This document shows positions 1 to 5,314 of a stretch of 12,237 bases of DNA, piece by piece. The stretch is from an uncultured Lachnospiraceae bacterium. GTDB taxonomy: Bacteria; Bacillota_A; Clostridia; Lachnospirales; Lachnospiraceae. Every line of letters starts with the position of its first letter. The stretch's first letter is position 1. The notes beneath the pieces are model-generated. The model was given only the letters and a program-made list of their open reading frames with translations. It searched no databases and was not told the origin of the DNA. Both the position numbers and the translations under genes were made by a program. The stretch is from the NCBI GenBank assembly GCA_910588595.1, contig CAJUQU010000028.1, positions 1 through 12,237 on the forward strand. The letters run 5' to 3'.

Positions 1-48
1 CGACCACCGAGATCTACACTCTTTCCCTACACGACGCTCTTCCGATCT
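1..48 (+). other. Illumina P5/TruSeq adapter contamination
   Basis: The first 48 bases match the Illumina universal adapter from its eleventh base onward; only the leading 10 bases are missing, and the match ends in ACGACGCTCTTCCGATCT. This is a synthetic library sequence, not genomic DNA. Its orientation (adapter reading into insert) fits reverse-complemented read-through of a short insert left untrimmed at a contig end. Genuine sequence therefore starts at about base 49, and nothing overlapping 1-48 should be interpreted. Confidence 0.98.
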
Positions 49-98
49 ATGAATTGTTAAAATACACACTAATTAGTACCATACTACATGACAAATGA

Positions 99-331
99 CT
101 ATATGTTCCACGCCGTTTTCACAAAATTTCAAAAAATCTCCCGGGATTTGTCAGTTCCCTGCCCCATCTAGATCCCGAAACGCTCGACGTGGAGATCACA
201 AACCTGATCATTCTCGGGTGTCATTGCGAATGAGAAAGCTGAACTTGAGCATAAATGTAATGATCGCAGACCAGAACGGTGAACTTGAGAATAAAGATGC
301 CGTCATCGCGAATAGACTGATACAGCAATAA
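99..331 (+). pseudogene. Decayed coding remnant with coiled-coil repeat tail
   Basis: No intact gene is seen, but coding-like sequence runs through three frames in turn. Bases 99-218 read as a plausible protein segment containing SLPHLDPETLDVEITNLI. Bases 217-255 read VIANEKAELEHK in a second frame. Bases 256-331 read MIADQNGELENKDAVIANR and end at a TAA in a third frame. The motifs VIAN and ELExK recur about every 13 residues, like the Glu/Lys/Ala-rich coiled-coil tails found on many clostridial proteins. Two DNA copies of the repeat start at 239 and 279, and the first lacks two bases relative to the second, which explains the frame change at about 256. The parent family is not recognised. 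Either true decay or sequencing errors beside the adapter-bearing contig end could produce the pattern. No start codon or ribosome binding site fits an intact gene. Confidence 0.35.
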
Positions 332-391
332 ATGCAATAAAATATTCATTACAAATAATAACAAAAATTTAGAATAGTTGATCAAAATGTC

Positions 392-420
392 TTGACATGT
401 CAGAGACGTAGTGATATCAT
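392..420 (+). promoter_or_regulatory. Promoter of tRNA-Leu
   Basis: TTGACA at 392-397 is a perfect -35 element. It is followed after exactly 17 bases by TATCAT at 415-420, a five-of-six match to the -10 consensus. The predicted start near 427 lies about 7 bases before the mature tRNA. This is the strongest promoter in the left part of the window and fits a stable-RNA gene. Confidence 0.85.
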
Positions 421-433
421 ATGTATTGCAGAT

Positions 434-517
434 GCGGAAGTGCTGGAATTGGCAGACAGGCAAGATTAAGGTTCTTGTGTCGGATTCGACGTGTGGGTTC
501 AAGTCCCATCTTCCGCA
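434..517 (+). tRNA. tRNA-Leu (anticodon AAG)
   Basis: An 84-base type II tRNA folds completely. The acceptor stem is GCGGAAG/CTTCCGC (434-440 with 510-516) with discriminator A517. The D stem is 443-445 with 457-459. The anticodon stem is CAAGA/TCTTG (461-465 with 473-477). A long variable arm pairs GTCG with CGAC (479-482 with 487-490), and the T arm is 493-497 with 505-509 around the loop TTCAAGT. The long variable arm, the discriminator A and the anticodon at 468-470 identify a leucine tRNA reading CUU, plus CUC/CUA if A34 is converted to inosine. CCA is not encoded and must be added after transcription. Bacteria mostly use GAG rather than AAG here, so A34 is uncommon. The gene stands alone with its own promoter and terminator. 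Confidence 0.95.
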
Positions 518-531
518 TTGGTTAAGAGTAT

Positions 532-568
532 GGGAGACCTTGATTTTCTAGGTTTCCCTATTTTTATT
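532..568 (+). terminator. Intrinsic terminator of tRNA-Leu
   Basis: The 9-bp stem GGGAGACCT (532-540) pairs with AGGTTTCCC (550-558), including one G-U pair, around a 9-base loop. It is followed by the T-rich tract TATTTTTATT. It lies 15 bases past the mature tRNA end and closes a monocistronic tRNA transcript. Confidence 0.85.
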
Positions 569-661
569 GTGTATCTGCCTATCAATCCATGTTTTTGATC
601 TTTATCAATAAGATTCTCTAAATATTTTTCCTCGTTTCCTCGTATAATATGCTTTTCATCT

Positions 662-715
662 AAGCAGCGTATTCTTTGGATACATTCTTACTCGCAAGGC
701 TGCTTTGAATTTTTC
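662..715 (+). other. Folded intergenic element, possible small RNA or terminator
   Basis: In the stretch between the tRNA terminator and the next gene, AAGCAGC (662-668) pairs with GCTGCTT (699-705). The enclosed 30 bases contain a second hairpin, GTATTC with GGATAC (669-674 with 678-683, including one G-T pair), and the outer stem is followed by GAATTTTTCC. A TATAAT at 643-648 stands about 15 bases upstream but has no convincing -35 element. The arrangement resembles a short structured RNA ending at a weak terminator, though chance pairing in AT-rich DNA is not excluded. Nothing else recognisable lies between 569 and 826. Confidence 0.25.
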
Positions 716-826
716 CGGGTGTTTGAGAAGCATAAGAAAGGAACATTCCCATGTAAAAATTTGCGCAGTTTATCGTACTAGCAAAAAATAATACTCTCAA
801 AAGTTATATGATTTCGTATGAAAGTA

Positions 827-850
827 TGCTATAATCAATGATATAATCAA
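827..850 (+). promoter_or_regulatory. Two tandem extended -10 elements
   Basis: Two adjacent 12-base repeats, TGCTATAATCAA (827-838) and TGATATAATCAA (839-850), each contain a perfect TATAAT preceded by the TGn extension. No good -35 element is present, as expected for extended -10 promoters. They lie 25-50 bases before the ATG of the gene at 876 and are its likely promoter. Confidence 0.6.
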
Positions 851-875
851 ATCGAGATTCAGGAAGAAGATAAAA

Positions 876-1304
876 ATGACAGATATGGAGATTTTAGAGA
901 AGGCGATTGCAAGGATTGAGGCCTCTATTGATGAATATGATGAGGCAGATACATCTGTAATATATGACAGCGTAGATGCTATTGCGAATGCGGGCTACAA
1001 ATCGGAAGCAATTGAGGCACTGTTACAGTTGTTGGAGCGTCATCCACTAACCTATTTTGGAGATCCCGGCGCGATCGTGCATTTTATCGAACATTTCGGC
1101 GGGGAATATGAAAACTTTCTTGCAGAATCGGTAAAGAGAACCCCAACCAATACAACAGTCTGGATGTTAAACAGATGTATCAATGCCGGAGAGCGCACAG
1201 CGGAATTTATGGGCATATTGAAAGAAATCGCAGGCAGGACAGATGTTGATAAGGATATTAAAGATAGGGCGCAGGAATTTATAGACTTTCAAGCAAATCA
1301 GTAA
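876..1304 (+). CDS. Small helical protein, immunity-protein-like
   Basis: This is a 142-residue acidic, soluble protein without signal peptide or membrane segment. The start ATG follows AGGAAGA (861-867) with an 8-base gap. The N-terminal half is predicted helical (alternating acidic and hydrophobic residues to about residue 55). The centre carries the block HPLTYFGDPGAIVHFIEHF (about residues 56-74) and then TPTNTTVWMLNRCIN (about 89-103). From memory this FGxPGxxVHFxE...TVWMLNR layout occurs in small proteins annotated as immunity proteins of polymorphic or contact-dependent toxins, often as orphan copies. No catalytic motif is visible and no toxin gene lies next to it. It is followed 94 bases later by a Nudix gene in the same direction and may share its transcript. 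The immunity role is an inference; 'hypothetical protein' is the safe call. Confidence 0.8.
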   Translation: MTDMEILEKAIARIEASIDEYDEADTSVIYDSVDAIANAGYKSEAIEALLQLLERHPLTYFGDPGAIVHFIEHFGGEYENFLAESVKRTPTNTTVWMLNRCINAGERTAEFMGILKEIAGRTDVDKDIKDRAQEFIDFQANQ

Positions 1305-1398
1305 ATCGATTTTTTACAAATTCCGTTAAAGATGTGTGAATTGGTTGTCAGAAAATCTGTATTCAATTTTTTATCGGAAAAGGAAGGAAATGTTTTGT

Positions 1399-1896
1399 AT
1401 GGAAAATAAAGAATGGGTCATGCCGACACATATCATTGCCGGAGCAGGGATCGTAACAAATGAGAGAGATGAGGTCCTCATGGTAAAAACATATAATGCA
1501 GGCTGGGTATTTCCCGGAGGACAGGTCGAGGTTGGGGAAAATGTGATCGATGCTGTAAAACGAGAGATCATGGAGGAGTCTGGTATTGATATTGAGGTTG
1601 GAGAAGTGTTTTGCATATCTTCCAATACCAGGAAGCATCCCGGTTATAACGGAGTCAAAGAAGTGCCGACCAAAATCATGCTTGACTTTATATGCAAAGC
1701 AAAAGGCGGAGATCCGAGACCATCTGACGAAAATTCCGAATCTGCGTATGTGCCAAAAGAGAAGGTGTTGGAATTGATCCAGGCACCCGCCATTGTCGAA
1801 CGGTATAAAGCATACTTGGAGTATACAGGCAGACCAATTTATTTGGAGTATGTTACCAAGCCATCGTTTCAGTTAAAATTGAAAAGGCTGATCTAA
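1399..1896 (+). CDS. Nudix hydrolase
   Basis: This Nudix-family enzyme of 165 residues would hydrolyse a nucleoside diphosphate linked to another moiety, using Mg2+ or Mn2+ in the cytoplasm. The Nudix box GX5EX7REUXEEXGU is complete at residues 41-63 (G41, E47, R55-E56, E59-E60, G62), preceded by the typical WVFPGG entry. The length is usual for the family. The C-terminal EYVTKPSFQLKLKRLI belongs to a subgroup often found in Firmicutes; the substrate cannot be told from sequence. AGGAAGG lies at 1381-1387. An in-frame ATG at 1390 is almost on top of it, so ATG 1399 (MENKEW) is preferred, although 1390 remains possible. A longer reading frame from 1336 lacks a ribosome binding site. Confidence 0.93.
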   Translation: MENKEWVMPTHIIAGAGIVTNERDEVLMVKTYNAGWVFPGGQVEVGENVIDAVKREIMEESGIDIEVGEVFCISSNTRKHPGYNGVKEVPTKIMLDFICKAKGGDPRPSDENSESAYVPKEKVLELIQAPAIVERYKAYLEYTGRPIYLEYVTKPSFQLKLKRLI

Positions 1897-1929
1897 GCCA
1901 CTGTTCCAGCGTCTTTGATATCATATGAA

Positions 1930-1977
1930 GGCAGAAAGAAGTATCGGCAGTTTATTAATCCCAATACCACTTCTGCC
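1930..1977. terminator. Weak hairpin between convergent genes
   Basis: GGCAGAA (1930-1936) pairs with TTCTGCC (1971-1977), and inside it GTAT (1941-1944) pairs with ATAC (1964-1967) around a long loop. It lies between the stop codons of the converging Nudix and HPr-like genes and could act from both sides. Neither strand has a clear T-run, so it may not be an intrinsic terminator. Confidence 0.25.
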
Positions 1978-2018
1978 AAATGAATTGCATGCTAATTTCT
2001 GTCTGGATGGAGCATCGG

Positions 2019-2255
2019 TCACGCAACGACAAACTTCTCAAGCTTTAACATGAGCTCTGCCCGCTCTTCCATCCCGGCATGGATGTCGAGAAGCAGTGGT
2101 TTCCTGCAGTCGCAGCTCAGTACGCCAAGCAGTGATTTCGCATCGAGATATGTACTTCTACCACTGATCAGATCGATATCGTACGGTGCACTCCTTGTGA
2201 TATCGATAAAATCCCGAACCTTGTCTACTGAATCAAGCAAAACTTTTACTCCCAT
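2019..2255 (-). CDS. HPr-like protein lacking the active-site histidine
   Basis: This 78-residue protein aligns along its length with the phosphotransferase carrier HPr. The match is clearest at LDAKSLLGVLS (residues 37-47), which corresponds to the HPr regulatory segment around Ser46 (NLKSIMGVMS in Bacillus HPr); here the serine is Ser41. The segment that normally holds GIHARPA with the phosphorylated His15 reads VDKVRDFI, with no histidine. It therefore cannot carry phosphate in the usual way and is more likely a regulatory or Crh-like relative. Such degenerate HPr proteins are common in Lachnospiraceae genomes. AGGAG with a 6-base gap supports the ATG at 2255. The gene is leftward and separated by 326 bases from the HIT gene. 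Confidence 0.8.
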   Translation of the reverse strand: MGVKVLLDSVDKVRDFIDITRSAPYDIDLISGRSTYLDAKSLLGVLSCDCRKPLLLDIHAGMEERAELMLKLEKFVVA

Positions 2256-2581
2256 GATTAACTCCTTTTCTCCCCATCTGCCTGGGCATCTCTGATATAC
2301 ACATTTCCATCAACAGTTCGTCCGCTGTTACAGTTCTTATTATCGTTTATTTTCACCCTGTATGCAAGTATTTACTTACTTTTCTCTTTTTTATCGCATT
2401 TTAGACTATATGTGTATTTCAGTTTTGTGCATATATCACATGAAAAATCACGATATATCCAGTTATGCCCATTTATTTCTGATATTTTCGCACGCTTATG
2501 TGTTATCATGTTTTTCATTTCGCTTTGCAGACCTTGCAGCTGCTCATTCATCTCACGCAAAATCAACCATTTATACCGCTT
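2256..2581. other. Intergenic stretch without a convincing gene
   Basis: This AT-rich gap lies between the HIT and HPr-like genes. A 64-codon minus-strand frame (2566 down to 2372) starts only at a TTG, has no ribosome binding site and shows no family resemblance, although its first residues are heptad-like. The promoter of the HPr-like gene is presumably here, but I could not find a well-spaced -35/-10 pair. A short inverted repeat AACAG/CTGTT lies on the minus strand around 2311-2330. Confidence 0.5.
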
Positions 2582-3004
2582 TTACAGATATGCTTTCAAC
2601 GCTGTGATAACTTCCTCGTACTCTGCGTCTGACAGTGTTTTCCTCTTGGGGTCCATGGCAAATGTGCTGCCCCACTCAAACGCATCCTCCTTGTATTTGG
2701 GAACCAGATGAAAATGCAGGTGGTGCCCGGTGTCCCCATATGCGCCATAATTCACCTTATCCGGCGAAAATGCCTTGTGTATCGCTTCCGCCACATGATT
2801 CACATCGCGGAAAAACGCGTTTCTCTCCTCCTCGGAGAGCTCAGTCATCTCACTCACATGATGTCTGCTCGCCACGATCACCCTTCCCCTGTGGCTCTGC
2901 TCTTTGAACAGATACACCTTTGATGCCTCCAGCTCACAGATCTTGATGCCGAACTTGTCTACAAGCTCCCCCTCCACACAATATGCACAGTTATTATCTA
3001 CCAT
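2582..3004 (-). CDS. HIT-family (histidine triad) protein
   Basis: This 140-residue cytoplasmic protein belongs to the HIT superfamily of nucleotide hydrolases and transferases. The triad H-L-H-F-H-L-V is at residues 95-101, preceded by the usual glycine-rich turn DTGHH; the middle histidine of the family motif is the nucleophile. An N-terminal CAYC pair (Cys6, Cys9) could bind zinc, as in many HIT proteins. The C-terminal WGSTFAMDP and following helix extend beyond a minimal HIT domain. The start is fixed by AGGAGG with a 9-base gap. It begins 15 bases after the small unknown gene and is probably cotranscribed with it, downstream of the operon terminator at 3383-3415. The substrate is unknown. 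Confidence 0.92.
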   Translation of the reverse strand: MVDNNCAYCVEGELVDKFGIKICELEASKVYLFKEQSHRGRVIVASRHHVSEMTELSEEERNAFFRDVNHVAEAIHKAFSPDKVNYGAYGDTGHHLHFHLVPKYKEDAFEWGSTFAMDPKRKTLSDAEYEEVITALKAYL

Positions 3005-3019
3005 AATGATATGCCTCCT

Positions 3020-3322
3020 CTATCCCTTGGTATTCTTTAATTTTTCAAAATGCCGCTGCAAAAGCGCCACAACAGCGTCCTTATCCTCCATCTTGTCCAA
3101 TATGACACAGGATCCAAACACATCGTCATACTGGAAGATCAGCCTGTACGGATCGCCTTTGATCATAAACTGAGCATCGCCCTCATAAGGTTGAAAAGCC
3201 TCTTTTCCCATCTCCTCCGCCACACTCTGCACAAGCAGGCGGATCGGTTCTGACGCCCAACCGTCTGTGTCCAAAACGATCCAGCCGTCATTCTCCGTGA
3301 TCATATTGATCCTATATAACAT
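3020..3322 (-). CDS. Conserved-looking protein of unknown function
   Basis: This 100-residue soluble protein is not recognised. It begins MLYRINMITENDGWIVLDTD and has an alpha/beta composition: two N-terminal strands, a helix at about residues 25-38, then strands around FMIKGDPYRLIFQYDD and a C-terminal helix rich in Lys and Glu. No catalytic motif, signal peptide or membrane segment is visible. The ATG at 3322 is preferred because AAAGGAG precedes it by 8 bases. A longer frame to 3433 would run through the terminator hairpin at 3383-3415 and has no ribosome binding site. It stands between the terminator of the uronate operon and the HIT gene, 15 bases from the latter. Confidence 0.75.
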   Translation of the reverse strand: MLYRINMITENDGWIVLDTDGWASEPIRLLVQSVAEEMGKEAFQPYEGDAQFMIKGDPYRLIFQYDDVFGSCVILDKMEDKDAVVALLQRHFEKLKNTKG

Positions 3323-3382
3323 TTTCAACACTCCTTTCCATTCTTCAATGAGCAGACTCCGCTTAGGAGCTGTACTGTCCGC

Positions 3383-3415
3383 AAAAAGGCACCACATATC
3401 GCGTGATGCCTCTTT
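3383..3415 (-). terminator. Intrinsic terminator of the uronate operon
   Basis: On the minus strand AAAGAGGCATCAC (3415-3403) pairs with GTGGTGCCTTTTT (3395-3383). This gives a stem of up to 13 bp, including two G-T pairs, with a 7-base loop; the 3' arm itself supplies the T-run. It begins 33 bases after the eda stop codon. It separates the catabolic operon from the unknown gene and HIT gene downstream. Confidence 0.85.
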
Positions 3416-3448
3416 GCCATGCCGCAGCCCCATACAGAGAAAAGTTCC

Positions 3449-4411
3449 TTATTTCTGCACCAGATGAACCGCGAAACCGCCAATCTCCTCGTCGAGATAG
3501 ATCGCTGTGAGTTTTCCGTTCTTAACCACCGCGGAATCCTCGATGAACTTCACATTTTTCACAGACTCCAGGTAGTTCTTTGCACGCGCCACGCTGTTTG
3601 TACCGATCGCGATATGCCCGTTCGCACCGCGTCCGACCTTCTTCATCGCCTCGACCTCGATCCCTGCAAAGATCGAGCTGTTTCCCGCTTTCCTGGCAAA
3701 ACCAAACAATTCATCATATCTGGATGCCACTGTGTCTGCCGCTGCCTCATCCTCACAGTTCACACCGATGTGCCTGAGCTCAAACCCCAGCATCGTCCGC
3801 ACTGCCTCCTCCGTGAGCGCCTGGATCTCATCATACTTCCCTGCCGCCACGAGGTCCTTCTTAACCATCCAGGAACCGCCGCACGCGATGATCTTGTCAA
3901 ACGCGAGATACTCGCAGATATTCTTTGCCGTGATACCGCCTGTCGGCATGAACTTCATCTGCGTGTAGGGCGCTGCCATGGACTTGATCATGTTCAGTCC
4001 GCCTGCCGCCTCCGCCGGGAAAAACTTGACCACCTCGAGACCAAGCTCTATCGCCTGCTCCACATCCGAAGGATTGGAAGTTCCCGGAGTCACAGGAACA
4101 CCCTTATCGATACAGTATTTCACGATCTTGGGATTCAGACCAGGGCTGACGATAAATTTTGCGCCAGCGTTCACTGCGCGGTCAACCTGCTCTGTCGTGA
4201 GCACTGTACCAGCGCCGACCAGCATCTTGGGAAACTCGCCTGCCATGATCCTGATCGATTCCTCCGCCGCCGCCGTTCTGAAAGTGACCTCCGCGCAGGG
4301 AAGCCCTCCCTTGATCAACGCTTCCGCCAAAGGCTTTGCGTCCTTTGCATCATCCAACACAACAACCGGAACAATACCGATTTTACTGATTTTTTCTAAT
4401 ACTTCGTTCAT
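3449..4411 (-). CDS. eda: KDPG aldolase with C-terminal VOC-like domain
   Basis: The enzyme cleaves 2-keto-3-deoxy-6-phosphogluconate to pyruvate and glyceraldehyde-3-phosphate, the last step of hexuronate breakdown (it can also act as 4-hydroxy-2-oxoglutarate aldolase). Residues 1 to about 208 form the class I aldolase barrel. EVTFRT supplies the catalytic Glu41 and the substrate-binding Arg45; VVKFFPAE supplies the Schiff-base Lys129; GTSNPSD and PTGGI are family phosphate and pyruvate loops. Residues from about 212 to 320 are extra: RHIGVNCEDEAAADT, then GANGHIAIGTNSVARA and a final GGFAVHL, resembling the beta-alpha-beta modules of the VOC/glyoxalase fold. Typical Eda is about 210 residues, so this 320-residue form is a fusion. 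ATG 4411 follows AGAGGG. The gene is last in the operon, 37 bases after the SDR gene and directly before a strong terminator. Confidence 0.95.
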   Translation of the reverse strand: MNEVLEKISKIGIVPVVVLDDAKDAKPLAEALIKGGLPCAEVTFRTAAAEESIRIMAGEFPKMLVGAGTVLTTEQVDRAVNAGAKFIVSPGLNPKIVKYCIDKGVPVTPGTSNPSDVEQAIELGLEVVKFFPAEAAGGLNMIKSMAAPYTQMKFMPTGGITAKNICEYLAFDKIIACGGSWMVKKDLVAAGKYDEIQALTEEAVRTMLGFELRHIGVNCEDEAAADTVASRYDELFGFARKAGNSSIFAGIEVEAMKKVGRGANGHIAIGTNSVARAKNYLESVKNVKFIEDSAVVKNGKLTAIYLDEEIGGFAVHLVQK

Positions 4412-4448
4412 ATTTTCCCTCTCTTTTATAGTGAATCCAATCGCTGAT

Positions 4449-5252
4449 TTATCTGGGCTGCTTTCCAATGTATGCCAAGATCCCACCGTCAACATAAAGT
4501 ATATGTCCGTTTACGCCGTTCGATGCATCGGATGCAAGGAATACAGCCGGTCCGCCCAGCTCATCCGGCTGCAGCCATCTGTTTGCCGGTGTCTTTGCGC
4601 ATATAAAGGTATCAAACGGATGTCTGCTGCCGTCCGGCTGCCTCTCTCTCAGGGGCGCTGTCTGCGGTGTCTCGATATATCCCGGTCCGATACCGTTGCA
4701 CTGGATATTGAACTCACCGTACTCAGAACATATATTCTTTGTGAGCATCTTCAACCCGCCCTTGGCTGCAGCATATGCAGATACCGTCTCGCGTCCAAGC
4801 TCCGACATCATAGAACATATGTTTATAATTTTGCCGTGCCCTTTCTTGATCATGGAAGGGATGACAGCCTTTGACACGATGAAGGGAGCGTTCAGATCCA
4901 CATCGATCACCTGTCTGAACTCAGCGGCTGTCATCTCGCACATCGGGATCCGCTTGATGATGCCCGCGTTGTTCACAAGGATATCGATCACGCCGACTTC
5001 CTTCTCGATCGCAGCCACCAGCTCATTGACTGCTTCCTCGTTCGTGACATCACATACATATCCGTGAGCGTCTATGCCCTCCTCCTTGTATACCGCGATG
5101 CCCTTGTCCACAAGCTCCTGCCTGATATCGTTAAACACGATCGTGGCGCCTGCATTCGCCATTGCCTTTGCGATCGCAAAGCCGATACCGTATGAAGCGC
5201 CTGTCACCAGCGAGATCTTGCCTTCGAGTGAAAAAAGATTCGCGTTCGCCAT
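4449..5252 (-). CDS. SDR dehydrogenase, gluconate 5-dehydrogenase/KduD-like
   Basis: This 267-residue short-chain dehydrogenase/reductase has the Rossmann motif TGASYGIG (17-24), NNAG (94-97) and the catalytic Ser147, Tyr160 and Lys164 (YxxxK). The stretches NICSMMSELGR and VNGHILYVDGG resemble gluconate 5-dehydrogenase (IdnO) more than Escherichia coli KduD. Within a KDG operon, however, the likely substrate is 2,5-diketo-3-deoxygluconate or a related diketo acid, reduced or oxidised to give KDG (the KduD or streptococcal DhuD role). An insert with ERQPDGSRHPFDTF at about residues 203-216 precedes the conserved KTPANRW. The start is fixed by AGGAGG with a 9-base gap. It lies 62 bases after kdgK and 37 before eda. 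The SDR assignment is firm; the exact substrate is an inference. Confidence 0.92.
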   Translation of the reverse strand: MANANLFSLEGKISLVTGASYGIGFAIAKAMANAGATIVFNDIRQELVDKGIAVYKEEGIDAHGYVCDVTNEEAVNELVAAIEKEVGVIDILVNNAGIIKRIPMCEMTAAEFRQVIDVDLNAPFIVSKAVIPSMIKKGHGKIINICSMMSELGRETVSAYAAAKGGLKMLTKNICSEYGEFNIQCNGIGPGYIETPQTAPLRERQPDGSRHPFDTFICAKTPANRWLQPDELGGPAVFLASDASNGVNGHILYVDGGILAYIGKQPR

Positions 5253-5314
5253 CTTTCATTTCCTCCTATACATAAATTTCGCAGCCATGCGTTTCTTTTG
5301 TTTTCCTTTTCGGT

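Noticed and set aside
95..331. A 78-codon plus-strand frame from an ATG at 95
   Set aside because: Only its last 25 codons look coding; the rest runs out of frame with the better coding-like segment at 99-218 and has no ribosome binding site. Treated as part of a remnant.
221..502. A 93-codon minus-strand frame
   Set aside because: It overlaps the tRNA-Leu gene and its promoter and the product resembles no protein.
2372..2566. A 64-codon minus-strand frame after the HIT gene
   Set aside because: TTG start, no ribosome binding site, and AT-driven composition after the first 16 residues.
3419..4399. A 326-codon plus-strand frame opposite eda
   Set aside because: It is the antisense of a well-supported aldolase gene; the product is rich in His, Arg and Cys and has no family likeness. 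Long antisense frames are expected from the codon bias here.
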